Positions 51,622-60,392 of a DNA stretch of 64,000 bases are shown here, piece after piece. The stretch spans positions 104,458 through 168,457 of the forward strand of contig NZ_AMRL01000007.1 of NCBI RefSeq assembly GCF_000299935.1. Direction: 5' to 3'. The stretch comes from Oceanibaculum indicum P24 (GTDB taxonomy: Bacteria; Pseudomonadota; Alphaproteobacteria; Oceanibaculales; Oceanibaculaceae). The notes under the pieces are model-generated. The model was not told the DNA's origin and did no database searches. It saw only the letters and a program-made list of their open reading frames with translations. Within the stretch, counting starts at the first letter, position 1. The number at the start of each line of letters is the position of its first letter. Both the position numbers and the translations under genes were made by a program.

Positions 51622-52560
51622 ATGATCCGCATACTCGGTCTCGTCGTGCTGGTGGCTGCCGCCCTGGCGGCCCCCTACTTCTTCTACCCGATCTTCCTGA
51701 TGAAGGCGCTGTGCTTCGCGCTGTTCGCCTGCGCCTTCAACCTGCTGCTGGGCTATGTCGGGCTGCTGTCCTTCGGGCATGCCGCCTTTCTGGGGACGGC
51801 GGCCTATATCACCGGCCATTCGATGAAGGTGCTGGGGCTGCCGCCGGAGCTGGGCATCCTGGCCGGCACTGCGGCGGCGGCACTGGTCGGGCTGGTCTTC
51901 GGCTGGCTGGCGATCCGCCGGCAGGGCATCTATTTCGCGATGATCACCCTGGCGCTGTCGCAGATGATCTTTTTCTACGCCCTGCAGGCACCGTTCACCG
52001 GTGGCGAGGACGGCATCCAGGCCATCCCGCGCGGGTATCTGCTGGGCTTCATAGACCTGACCAGCGAGATCGCGCTGTATCACTTCGTCCTGGCGATCTT
52101 CGTGTTCGGCTGGCTGGTGATCTACCGCACCATCCATTCGCCCTTCGGCCAGGTGCTGAAGGCAATTCGCGAGAACGAGCCGCGCGCCATCTCGCTCGGC
52201 TACCGCACCGATCACTACAAGCTGGTGGCCTTCGTGCTGTCGGCGGCGCTGTCGGGCATGGCGGGATCGACCAAGACGCTGGTGTTCCAGCTGGCCTCGC
52301 TGACCGATGTGCATTGGCACATGTCGGGCGAGGTGGTGCTGATGACCCTGCTGGGCGGCATGGGCACTGTGTTCGGCCCGGTGGTTGGCGCGTTTCTGGT
52401 TGTCAGCATCCAGAATTATCTGGCGCAGATGGGGTCCTGGGTGACGATCATCCAGGGCGGCATCTTCGTGGTCTGCGTACTGCTGTTCCGCCGGGGTATC
52501 GTCGGCGAATTCCTGGCGCTGGTCCGCAAGCTGCGCGAGAAGCAGGCCCGGACCGGCTGA
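51622..52560 (+). CDS. livM: LivM-type permease
   Basis: A 312-residue permease with about nine membrane segments: CAFNLLLGYVGLLSFGHAAFLG near the start and AIRENEPRAISLGYRT in the coupling loop. It closes the first Liv operon; a hairpin follows 14 bp downstream. Confidence 0.92.
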   Translation: MIRILGLVVLVAAALAAPYFFYPIFLMKALCFALFACAFNLLLGYVGLLSFGHAAFLGTAAYITGHSMKVLGLPPELGILAGTAAAALVGLVFGWLAIRRQGIYFAMITLALSQMIFFYALQAPFTGGEDGIQAIPRGYLLGFIDLTSEIALYHFVLAIFVFGWLVIYRTIHSPFGQVLKAIRENEPRAISLGYRTDHYKLVAFVLSAALSGMAGSTKTLVFQLASLTDVHWHMSGEVVLMTLLGGMGTVFGPVVGAFLVVSIQNYLAQMGSWVTIIQGGIFVVCVLLFRRGIVGEFLALVRKLREKQARTG

Positions 52561-52574
52561 TCTGGAGAGTGACG

Positions 52575-52597
52575 CGGCGGGGACAGACTCCCCGCCG
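52575..52597 (+). terminator. Hairpin after the first Liv operon
   Basis: CGGCGGGG (52575-52582) and CCCCGCCG (52590-52597) form a perfect 8-bp GC stem with a 7-nt loop. There is no T-tract, so it may act as an RNA 3'-end stabiliser or Rho-dependent site. Confidence 0.5.
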
Positions 52598-52632
52598 CCG
52601 ATAGCGCCGCCGTGGCAGGGATCGCCGCATCC

Positions 52633-52843
52633 TCAGCCGATGGCGGTGAGCGGTACGCCGGATGCCATTTCTATGCGCACATGCTGTCCCTTCAGCCAGC
52701 CGCTGCTCAGTGCCAGAACTAGGGCCAGGAACATCAATAGGCTACAGGTCTCCTGCACCCACTGGCCTGCTGCCGTTTTGATGGACACCGAGATAGGCTC
52801 GTTAATGCTATGCCGGGTGAAGGTTGCAGCTGCTCCATCAGAT
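52633..52843 (-). pseudogene. Fragment resembling a TRAP transporter small permease (DctQ)
   Basis: The minus-strand frame from about 52843 to the TGA at 52633 has no start codon and reads FTRHSINEPISVSIKTAAG, then QWVQETCSLLMFLALVLALSSG and GQHVRIEM. Arg-x-x-x-N-x-P-I followed by W-x-x-E, a membrane segment and GxHxRIE is the order of features in DctQ proteins. The second half and the DctM and DctP genes are missing. Identification is tentative. The plus-strand ORF at 52640-52858 is taken as its shadow. Confidence 0.35.
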
Positions 52844-52971
52844 CACCGGAATTCATAATACATCATCGAGGTACATAAGCTTCACACAAGATTATAGGTG
52901 ACAAAGCGAAGAGCCGTGCTGTGTTAGAAGATATAAAAGCCGTAAAAGCGGCCATTCAGGAGGATGTCACA

Positions 52972-54615
52972 ATGCAGCGAATACCAATGGAGAGCTACGA
53001 GGCGGCCCGCGATGCCTTCCGCTGGGACGTGCCCGAGAGTTTCAATTTCGGCGGCGATGTGATCGACGCCTGGGCGCGCGAGCGGCCCGACCATCCGGCG
53101 CTGATCTGGTGCGACGACCAGGGCAATGAGCGCCGGCTGACCTATGCCGATATAGCCGAGCTGTCGAACCGTGTCGCCAATGCGCTGTCGGCGCGCGGGG
53201 TGAAGCGCGGCGACCGGGTGATCGTCATGCTGCCGCGCATCCCGGAATGGCAGATGGCGATGGTCGGCTGCCTGAAGCTGGGCGCGATCCCGATCCCCTG
53301 CATCGATATGCTGACCGAGCGCGATATCGCCTATCGCCTTGCCAATTCTGAGGCCACAGGAGCCATTACCACCCTGTCCAACATCGGCAAGTTCGCCTCC
53401 GGAGACCACTTGCTGGCCAGCCTTTCGGTCGGGGGGGCTGAAGGGCATTGGGAGGATTTCGACGTGGCGCTGGCCGATGCGTCCGACCGGTTCCAGCCGG
53501 CCCGCCTGGCTGCCGACGAGCCGGCGATCATGTATTATACGTCGGGCTCCACCGGCCATCCGAAGGGCGTTCTGCACGCCAGCCGGGGGATCTTCGCCTG
53601 GCGCGTCTCGGCCTGGTACTGGCTGACGCTGACGCCCGAAGACGTAATGTGGTGTACGGCGGATACCGGCTGGAGCAAGGCCGGCACCTCGATCATCTTC
53701 GGCCCCTGGAGCTGCGGCTCGACCGTGGTGTTCTACAATGGCCGCTACGATCCGAAGCTGCGGCTGGAAACGCTGGCGCGCTACCGTGTGACGGTATTCT
53801 GTGCGGCGGCGACCGAGCTGCGCCGGCTGGTGCAGGAGGATGTCGCCGGCTACGACCTCTCCGCCCTACGCATGACCGTCTCGGCCGGCGAGAGCGTGAA
53901 CCCGGAGATCGTGCGCGGCTGGAAGCGCCTAACCGGCGTCGATTTGCTGGATGGCTATGGCCAGACCGAGACGTTGATGACGGTGCTGAATTATCCGCCC
54001 TTGCCGGTGAAGCCCGGCTCCATGGGCAAGCCGCTGCCGGGCACCGAGGCGGCAGTAATCGACATGGAGGGAAGGTTCGCCCCCGCTGGTACGCCCGGCC
54101 GGCTGGCGATCCGCGCCGATAACCCGCAGATCATGCTGGGTTACTGGAAGGAGCCTGAGCGCACGGCGGCCAATTACATGAAGATCGGCGGCGCGGACTG
54201 GTTCCTGACCGGCGATCTCGCCCGCATGGACGAGGATGGCTATCTGTTCTACGAGGGACGCTCGGATGATGTCATCAACTCCGCCGGCTACCGCATCGGG
54301 CCGATGGAGGTGGAGAATGTGCTGATGGAGCACGAGGCCGTGGCCGAATGCGCCGTCGTTGCCAGCCCGCACGAGGAGCGCGGCGAGGTGGTGAAGGCGT
54401 TCATCGTGCTGAAGGCCGGGCATGTCGGCGAGGATGCCCTCGTGAAGCAGTTGCAGGATCACTGCAAGGCGCTGACCGGCCCCTATAAATATCCGCGCCG
54501 CATCGAGTTCACGGCCGATCTGCCGAAGACCGCGTCGGGCAAGATCAAGCGGCGTGAACTGCGCGACCGGGAATTCGCGGCGCAGAGCTTCTTGGCGAAG
54601 AAAGAAGATGCCTGA
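52972..54615 (+). CDS. AMP-forming acyl-CoA synthetase (carboxylic acid-CoA ligase)
   Basis: A 547-residue ANL-superfamily ligase. P-loop-like YYTSGSTGHPKG (about 185-196), adenylate-binding DGYGQTET (about 327-334), hinge TGDLARMDEDGYLFYEGRSDD (about 408-430 in parts) and catalytic Lys in KTASGKIKR near the C-terminus are intact. It activates a carboxylic acid to its CoA thioester with ATP. Its closest pattern is the medium-chain/aromatic acid branch (SAGESVNPE). The start at 52972 follows AGGAGG by nine bases; the frame extends to a GTG at 52921. It stands alone between two Liv importers, so its substrate is probably imported by one of them. Confidence 0.9.
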   Translation: MQRIPMESYEAARDAFRWDVPESFNFGGDVIDAWARERPDHPALIWCDDQGNERRLTYADIAELSNRVANALSARGVKRGDRVIVMLPRIPEWQMAMVGCLKLGAIPIPCIDMLTERDIAYRLANSEATGAITTLSNIGKFASGDHLLASLSVGGAEGHWEDFDVALADASDRFQPARLAADEPAIMYYTSGSTGHPKGVLHASRGIFAWRVSAWYWLTLTPEDVMWCTADTGWSKAGTSIIFGPWSCGSTVVFYNGRYDPKLRLETLARYRVTVFCAAATELRRLVQEDVAGYDLSALRMTVSAGESVNPEIVRGWKRLTGVDLLDGYGQTETLMTVLNYPPLPVKPGSMGKPLPGTEAAVIDMEGRFAPAGTPGRLAIRADNPQIMLGYWKEPERTAANYMKIGGADWFLTGDLARMDEDGYLFYEGRSDDVINSAGYRIGPMEVENVLMEHEAVAECAVVASPHEERGEVVKAFIVLKAGHVGEDALVKQLQDHCKALTGPYKYPRRIEFTADLPKTASGKIKRRELRDREFAAQSFLAKKEDA

Positions 54616-54720
54616 AACTCGGTGAGTTCGACTGTACTCGCTGCCGGATTCTTGCTGAGACCGTAAATCAGGAAATCCTAGTGGTTGGTGAGTTTCGCAT
54701 TCGCGAAGGTGCATTGCACA

Positions 54721-54753
54721 AAAAAATGATTTATGACTCGTCGTTCATTTTTT
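54721..54753. terminator. AT-only inverted repeat after the acyl-CoA synthetase gene
   Basis: AAAAAATGA (54721-54729) and TCATTTTTT (54745-54753) are perfect 9-bp arms with a 15-nt loop, about 105 bp past the synthetase stop and 125 bp before the next gene. It could terminate in either direction or be an operator. A TTGACA follows at 54755 without a -10 at normal spacing. Confidence 0.35.
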
Positions 54754-54878
54754 ATTGACAACGTTGCTTTCCCAACCCCAAACTCCTGTTGCCCGTCAGG
54801 CGTAGCGGCGGGCTACCCAAACAAGAGGGGCCGGCGTGCGAACCTCCTTTCGCCCGAACGGCCTGAGGGAGGAAATCA

Positions 54879-56159
54879 ATGGCCAGTAAAAAGAGCGGCG
54901 TGTCGCGTCGCACGATTCTGAAAGGTGCCGGCTCCGCCGCTGCGGCCGGCGCCTTTGCCACCACCATCACCGGCTTTCCCCATATCGCCGGCGCCCAGGC
55001 GAAGGTGATCCGTATCGGCATGCCGACCATCCTGTCCGGTCGTGTTGCCATCCTCGGCACCTCCAGCCGCGCTGCCGTGCAGCTGGCGGTGCAGGAATTC
55101 AACGCCGCCGGCGGCGTGAACGGGCGCACGGTCGAACTGATCGACCGCGATTCCAAGGGTCGCCCGGACGAGGCCGCCAAGGTCACGCGCGACCTGATCA
55201 ACAATGACGGCTGCGAGATCATCATCGACGGCGAGGCGTCGTCCGGCTCCTTCGCGGTGCAGGAGGTGATTCGCGACATTCCGGTGCTCTGCCTTCACAC
55301 ATGCTCGGAATCATCGACCCTCACGGCCGATCCGAAGCTGCATGTGAAGACCGCTTTCCGCAGCGCCCGCCAGGGTATCCATGACGCGGTGGCCGGCGGT
55401 AAGTATGCCTCCGTCATCTCCAAGGCCAAGGGCCTGAAGAAGTGGATGACCTGTTCGCCGGATTACGCCTATGGCCGCGATAACACGGCGGAATTCCTGG
55501 AATACCTGAAGGTCTTCGATCCCAATGTGGAGGTTGTCGACCAGGTCTGGCCGAAGCTGTTCCAGCCGGACTACACCGAGAACATCACCAAGATCCTGCA
55601 GGTGAAGCCGCAGGCGATGTATTCAGCGCTTTGGGGGGGGGATCTCGTTGCCTTCATCGAGCAGTCGAACCTCTACAGCCTGTTCAACAACATCACCTTC
55701 TTCTCTGGCGGGCTCGGTGATCCGCCCGTGCTGACCGCGATCAAGAACCTGCCAGCCGGGCTGAACACGGTCTATCGCTACAACCGGTTTTACCCGGACA
55801 AGCCGGGCAATCAGGCCTTTGCCGAGGGCTATAACGGCATCGCCAAACAGGAGCCGACCAACTGGTCCTGGCAGAACCGCCTGGCCTGTCATTTCATCTT
55901 CGAAGCCCTGAAACGGACCAACGGCAAGACTGACGGTGCGGCGCTGGCGGCCGAGGTGAAAGGCATGGAGCTGGATTCGCCCTTCGCAGTGGAAGACAAG
56001 ATCACCATGCGGGCGGACGATCACACCATCATCGGCTATCCGGCCGCCTGGGGTGTGACGAGCAGCAAGTTCCCATATGTCGAGAACTTCACCGCGCCTG
56101 CGTGGTCGGAAATCATCCAGCTCGAAGGCGAGTGGAAAAAGCGGAAAGGGTACGCCTGA
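54879..56159 (+). CDS. Tat-exported Liv-type substrate-binding protein
   Basis: A 426-residue periplasmic binding protein. The N-terminus VSRRTILKGAGSAAAAGAF is a twin-arginine signal (cleavage near GAQA, residue about 41), unusual among Liv binding proteins and implying export after folding. The mature part shows IRIGMPTILSGRVAILGTSS and LIDRDSKGRPDEAAKVTRDL. A nine-G tract within codons for WGGD (55633-55641) is slippage-prone. The ligand is unknown. A 15-bp-stem terminator separates it from the permease genes. Confidence 0.9.
   Translation: MASKKSGVSRRTILKGAGSAAAAGAFATTITGFPHIAGAQAKVIRIGMPTILSGRVAILGTSSRAAVQLAVQEFNAAGGVNGRTVELIDRDSKGRPDEAAKVTRDLINNDGCEIIIDGEASSGSFAVQEVIRDIPVLCLHTCSESSTLTADPKLHVKTAFRSARQGIHDAVAGGKYASVISKAKGLKKWMTCSPDYAYGRDNTAEFLEYLKVFDPNVEVVDQVWPKLFQPDYTENITKILQVKPQAMYSALWGGDLVAFIEQSNLYSLFNNITFFSGGLGDPPVLTAIKNLPAGLNTVYRYNRFYPDKPGNQAFAEGYNGIAKQEPTNWSWQNRLACHFIFEALKRTNGKTDGAALAAEVKGMELDSPFAVEDKITMRADDHTIIGYPAAWGVTSSKFPYVENFTAPAWSEIIQLEGEWKKRKGYA
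55633..55641. repeat. Nine-G homopolymer inside the binding-protein gene
   Basis: Nine consecutive G within the codons TGG GGG GGG GAT. A one-base slip here would truncate the binding protein at about residue 250. Confidence 0.9.
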
Positions 56160-56167
56160 CGCACCTT

Positions 56168-56210
56168 GCGGCATCCGGGGAAGATATTCCCCGGATGCCG
56201 CTCCTTTTTT
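56168..56210 (+). terminator. Strong intrinsic terminator between binding-protein and permease genes
   Basis: Bases 56168-56182 pair perfectly with 56187-56201, a 15-bp stem with a 4-nt loop (GATA), followed by TCC and six T at 56205-56210. It begins 8 bp past the binding-protein stop and ends 25 bp before the permease start. Such an element would let most transcripts stop after the binding-protein gene and a minority read into livH. Confidence 0.92.
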
Positions 56211-56235
56211 CCACGGAATTTACGGGAGAACGGCC

Positions 56236-57138
56236 TTGGAGCTGGAAGCGCTTGCGGGCTGCCTGTCGTCGATATCCTGCGCGGTGACGCAGGTCTCGAC
56301 CGGGCTGATCATCGGTATGTTGTTGTTCCTGGTGGCATCGGGCCTGTCGCTGATCTTCGGCGTGCTCGGCGTCATCAATTTCGCGCACGGCTCCTTCTAT
56401 ATGATCGGGGCGTATTTCGCTTTCAGCGCCTATCAGCTGACCGATAGTTTCACCCTGGCCATCCTGTCCGGCGCGCTGGGCGTCGGCATTTTCGGCATGG
56501 CCTTCGAGCGGCTGTTCATGAGCAAGGTCTACGGTCGCGACGTGCTGATGCAGCTTCTGGTCTGCTACGCCTTCATCCTGATCCTGGATGACATGGTGAA
56601 GATCCTCTACGGCGCGGAATACCAGCTTATGGGCATGCCGGATGCCTTCGCCTTGCCGCCGCTGCAGGTCGCCGGCGGGTACATCCCGTCCTATTACGTC
56701 TTCATGATCGGCATTTCGGCGGTTGTCGGGCTGGTGCTCTGGCTCGGCATCGCCAAGACGCGCTTCGGCAAGGTGGTGCGGGCCGCCGCGATCAACCCGA
56801 CCATGGTCAGCGCTTTGGGCATCAACACGACGCTGCTCTACGCCTTCGTCTTCGGCATTGGCAGCCTGCTGGCCGGCACCGCCGGCGCGCTGGCCGCGCC
56901 GATCCGCACGCTGACGCCGGGCATGGGGCTGTCGATCCTGATCGAAAGCTTCATCGTCACCGTGATCGGCGGCATGGGTTCCATCGTCGGCGCTTTCATC
57001 GCGGCCCTGCTGATCGGGCTGACGCGGTCCTTCGGGTCGATGGGTTTCCCGCTGTTCGTCGATGGCATGATGTTTGCCGTGATGGCCCTCGTGCTGATCG
57101 TGAAGCCGAGTGGCCTGTTCGGCCGGCCGGTGCAGTGA
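56236..57138 (+). CDS. livH: LivH-type permease (second importer)
   Basis: A 300-residue permease: GLIIGMLLFLVASGLSLIFG and NFAHGSFYMIGAYFAF near the start, RAAAINPTMVSALGINT in the coupling loop. TTG at 56236 is chosen, being preceded by ACGGGAGAA at usual spacing; the longer frame to 56077 would run through the terminator. The stop overlaps the next start (TGATG). Confidence 0.9.
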   Translation: MELEALAGCLSSISCAVTQVSTGLIIGMLLFLVASGLSLIFGVLGVINFAHGSFYMIGAYFAFSAYQLTDSFTLAILSGALGVGIFGMAFERLFMSKVYGRDVLMQLLVCYAFILILDDMVKILYGAEYQLMGMPDAFALPPLQVAGGYIPSYYVFMIGISAVVGLVLWLGIAKTRFGKVVRAAAINPTMVSALGINTTLLYAFVFGIGSLLAGTAGALAAPIRTLTPGMGLSILIESFIVTVIGGMGSIVGAFIAALLIGLTRSFGSMGFPLFVDGMMFAVMALVLIVKPSGLFGRPVQ

Positions 57139-58118
57139 TGCTGGGCCGATCTTCCCTGCGCGACCTCGCCTGGGCCGGCTTGCTGCTGGCCGGGCTGCTG
57201 GTGCTGCCGATCCTGGTGCCGCATCCGGCGATGCGCGATTTCGTGATCTATGTCATCGCCTATGGCCTGCTGGCCATGTCGCTGAACCTGCTGGTCGGCT
57301 TCACTGGTCTGGTGTCCTTTGGCCATGCCGCCTATTTCGCGTCGGGCGCCTATATCTTCGGCCTGCTGATGCAGTCGGGAAATGTCTCCCTGCCGGTGGC
57401 GATGCTGGCGGCGGTGGGCGGCACGGCGCTGCTGGCGCTGGTGATCGGCGCGATCTGCGTGCGGTTGAAGGAGATCTATTTCGCCTTCCTTACGCTCGCC
57501 TTCCAGATGTTCATCCACTCGATCATCCTGACCTGGGTGTCGCTGACCGGCGGCGACCAGGGGCTAATGGGCGGCATCCCGCGCCCGGTCTTCCTGGGTG
57601 TCGACCTGAACGACAGCATGACGCTCTACATCTTCTGCACCGTGGTGTTCATCGTCTGCCTGGTGATCATGCGCCAGATCGTGCAATCGCCCTTCGGTTA
57701 TACGCTGCGGATGATCCGCGACAACCCGCAGCGCGCCAATTTCCTTGGCGTGAACGTGGTGCGCATGAAGCTGGCGATCTTCGTCATCGCCGGCACCATG
57801 GCCTCGGTCGGCGGCATCATCCTGGCGCTGTTCGTCTCGGGTGCCTATCCGGAATTCGCCTTCTGGACGATGTCCGGCGAGGCGATTGTCATGATCATGC
57901 TGGGCGGCACGCAGCTTTTCCTCGGCCCGTTCGTCGGTGCCATCCTATTGCAGACCCTGAACCATTTCGTAACGATCTATACCGAACATCACGGGCTGGT
58001 GCTGGGTGCCATCATCCTGGTGTTCGTGCTGGGGCTGCGGCGTGGCCTGGCCGATTTCGTCTATCTCTGGTTCCAGGATCGCCGGACCAGGAAGCTTGAG
58101 AAGGAGACCGGTCGATGA
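57138..58118 (+). CDS. livM: LivM-type permease (second importer)
   Basis: A 326-residue permease with LLAMSLNLLVGFTGLVSFGH and IRDNPQRANFLGVNVVRM coupling motif. It starts on the A of the upstream TGATG and overlaps the following SDR by 4 bp, showing tight translational coupling. Confidence 0.92.
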   Translation: MLGRSSLRDLAWAGLLLAGLLVLPILVPHPAMRDFVIYVIAYGLLAMSLNLLVGFTGLVSFGHAAYFASGAYIFGLLMQSGNVSLPVAMLAAVGGTALLALVIGAICVRLKEIYFAFLTLAFQMFIHSIILTWVSLTGGDQGLMGGIPRPVFLGVDLNDSMTLYIFCTVVFIVCLVIMRQIVQSPFGYTLRMIRDNPQRANFLGVNVVRMKLAIFVIAGTMASVGGIILALFVSGAYPEFAFWTMSGEAIVMIMLGGTQLFLGPFVGAILLQTLNHFVTIYTEHHGLVLGAIILVFVLGLRRGLADFVYLWFQDRRTRKLEKETGR

Positions 58119-58903
58119 GCCACACTCTCGAGGGCAGGGTCGCCGTCGTCACCGGCGGGGCCAGCGGCATTGGCGAGGCCTGTGCGCGTGATCTGGCCGC
58201 ACGCGGCGCCCGACTGGTGATTGCCGATATCAACGAGGCTCTTGCGAAGCAGGTCGCCGCCAGCCTGAAGGGCGCGATCCATGCCCGGCTGGACGTCACC
58301 AGCGTCGACGACACCGAGGCGCTGGCCGAGCGTGTCGCCCGCGAGATGGGGCCGACCGATATCCTCGTAGCCTCCGCCGGCGTGCTGCAACCGCCGCTGC
58401 CGCCGGAAGAGCTGTCGATGGAAATCTGGGACCGGGTCATCGCGGTCGACCAGCGCGGCGTCTATGTCAGCAATGTCGCTTTCGGCCGGCGCATGGCGTT
58501 GCGCGGTGCCGGGTCGATCATCAACATCGCCTCGGTCACCAGCTTCCGCTCCGCGCCGCTGCACGCCTATGCCCCGGCCAAGGCGGCGGTGGTGTCGATC
58601 ACCCAGACCCTGGCCACCGAATGGGGCCGCTCCGGCGTGCGGGTGAACGCCATCGCCCCCGGCTATGTGCTGACCCCGGCATTGCAGGCCGCCATCGACG
58701 ATGGCAAGCGCGATCCGAAGGCGCTGGAGGAGAACTCTGCCTTTGGCCGGCTGATCCGCACCGAGGAGATCGCCAAGGCGTGCAGTTTCCTCGCTTCGGA
58801 CGATGCCTCGGGCATCACCGGCGTCGCCCTGCCGGTGGATGGCGGCTGGCTCGTCGCCCCGCCCTGGCACACCTATGGCGGCGTGCCGCCGAAGCGGGGT
58901 TAG
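58115..58903 (+). CDS. Short-chain dehydrogenase between livM and livG
   Basis: A 262-residue classical SDR: cofactor motif TGGASGIG (residues 12-19), VADIN at the end of beta-2 (Asp, NAD preference), SAGV in place of NNAG, catalytic Ser in IASVTSF and YAPAK. It probably oxidises the imported hydroxy acid or a related alcohol. An enzyme gene interleaved between permease and ATPase genes of an importer is unusual and ties the enzyme to the transported substrate. It is 5 bp from livG. Confidence 0.9.
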   Translation: MSHTLEGRVAVVTGGASGIGEACARDLAARGARLVIADINEALAKQVAASLKGAIHARLDVTSVDDTEALAERVAREMGPTDILVASAGVLQPPLPPEELSMEIWDRVIAVDQRGVYVSNVAFGRRMALRGAGSIINIASVTSFRSAPLHAYAPAKAAVVSITQTLATEWGRSGVRVNAIAPGYVLTPALQAAIDDGKRDPKALEENSAFGRLIRTEEIAKACSFLASDDASGITGVALPVDGGWLVAPPWHTYGGVPPKRG

Positions 58904-58908
58904 CGGCG

Positions 58909-59676
58909 ATGCTGAAAGTCGAGAATCTCTACAAGGCCTTTGGTGGCGTCGTGGCGATGAATGATGTCTCGCTGGATTTCCCGACCGGGTCGCTGACGGC
59001 GATCATCGGGCCGAACGGCGCGGGTAAGACGACCTTCTTCAACCTGATCTCCGGCCATATCCGCCCGGATCGCGGGCGGGTGCTGTTCGACGGCCAGGAT
59101 CTGGTCGGCCGCTCCAGCCTGGAGATCGTACGCCGGGGCATCGGTCGCGCCTTCCAGGTGGCCTCGATCTTCCCCAGCCTGACCTTGCGGGAAAGCCTGA
59201 TGGCGGCGGTGATTTCGCACCGCCGGCAATCGACGCAGGTGCTCACCCGCTTCCCGCTGCAAAGTGCGGCGGACCGGGTGGAAGAGATCATGGCGCTGCT
59301 GGAACTGACCGCGAAGGCCGATGTGCTGTCGCGCAGCCTGTCGCATGGCGACCAGAAGCTGCTCGATATTGCGCTGGCGCTGGCGATGGACCCGAAAGTG
59401 CTGCTGCTCGACGAGCCGACGGCGGGCATGGGGCCGGAGGAGCGCTGGCAGATGATCGACAAGGTCTATCGCCTGTGGGAGGCGGAAAAGATGACCCTGG
59501 TGTTCATCGAGCATGACATGGGCATCGTCTTCAAGATCGCTCAGACCATCCGCGTGCTGAAATACGGTGCCGTCCTGGCCGAGGGCACGCCGGATGACAT
59601 CCGCAGCAACCCGGATGTGATCGATGCCTATCTCGGTACCGATCACGATGCCACCGTCTCTGCCGGGGAGGGCTGA
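58909..59676 (+). CDS. livG: LivG-type ATP-binding protein (second importer)
   Basis: A 255-residue ATPase. Walker A GPNGAGKTT, RAFQVASIFPSLTLRESL, signature LSHGDQKLL, Walker B LLLDEPTAGMGPEE, switch His FIEHDMG. LSHGDQ is the standard variant in LivG proteins. The start at 58909 is 5 bp past the SDR stop. Confidence 0.92.
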   Translation: MLKVENLYKAFGGVVAMNDVSLDFPTGSLTAIIGPNGAGKTTFFNLISGHIRPDRGRVLFDGQDLVGRSSLEIVRRGIGRAFQVASIFPSLTLRESLMAAVISHRRQSTQVLTRFPLQSAADRVEEIMALLELTAKADVLSRSLSHGDQKLLDIALALAMDPKVLLLDEPTAGMGPEERWQMIDKVYRLWEAEKMTLVFIEHDMGIVFKIAQTIRVLKYGAVLAEGTPDDIRSNPDVIDAYLGTDHDATVSAGEG

Positions 59677-59678
59677 CC

Positions 59679-60392
59679 ATGACCCAGGCCATGCTTGAGG
59701 TGAAGGGCATCGACGTCTTCTATGGCGCCAGCCAGATATTGTTCGGTGTCGACCTGACGGTGGAGAAGGGCCAGACCATGGCGCTGCTCGGCCGCAACGG
59801 CGCGGGCAAGAGCACGACCTTCAAGGCCATCGCCGGCATTGCCCCGCCACGCCGGGGCGAGATCAATCTGGCCGGCGTGACCGTCTCGGGCCGCAAGCCC
59901 TACCGCATCGCCCGGGCCGGCATCGGCTATGTGCCGGAAGACCGGCAAGTGTTCCCGGAACACAGCATCGAGGACAATCTCGTCATCGGCACCAAGAAAG
60001 GTCCGAATGGCGAGGATTACTGGACTCTGGAGCGGGTCTATGAGGCGTTCCCGATCCTCGCCGGCATGCGCCACCGCATGGCCGGCCGCCTGTCCGGCGG
60101 CGAGCAGCAGATGCTGACCATCGCCCGCACCCTGATGGGGAACCCGGAAATCCTGCTGCTCGACGAGCCGTCCGAGGGGCTGGCGCCAATCATCGTGCAG
60201 GCCATCGGCGATCTGATCCGGCGATTGCGGGACATGGGGGCGACCATCCTGCTGGCCGAACAGAACATGCATTTCTGCCTCGGCATCGCCACTCATGCGA
60301 CCGTGGTCGATAAGGGGCAGATCGTCTATCGCGACACAATCGAGGGGTTGAGGGCGAACGATGCCATCAAGCAGCGCTATCTCGCCATCTAA
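59679..60392 (+). CDS. livF: LivF-type ATP-binding protein (second importer)
   Basis: A 237-residue ATPase. Walker A GRNGAGKST, GYVPEDRQVFPEHSIEDNL, signature LSGGEQQML, Walker B LLLDEPSEGLAP. It lies 2 bp past livG. Its last 32 bp overlap the E1 alpha gene. Confidence 0.92.
   Translation: MTQAMLEVKGIDVFYGASQILFGVDLTVEKGQTMALLGRNGAGKSTTFKAIAGIAPPRRGEINLAGVTVSGRKPYRIARAGIGYVPEDRQVFPEHSIEDNLVIGTKKGPNGEDYWTLERVYEAFPILAGMRHRMAGRLSGGEQQMLTIARTLMGNPEILLLDEPSEGLAPIIVQAIGDLIRRLRDMGATILLAEQNMHFCLGIATHATVVDKGQIVYRDTIEGLRANDAIKQRYLAI

Noticed and set aside
52640..52858. Plus-strand 72-codon ORF in the gap before the acyl-CoA synthetase
   Set aside because: No ribosome site or domain; the opposite strand shows a membrane-protein pattern resembling DctQ, so this is treated as its shadow.
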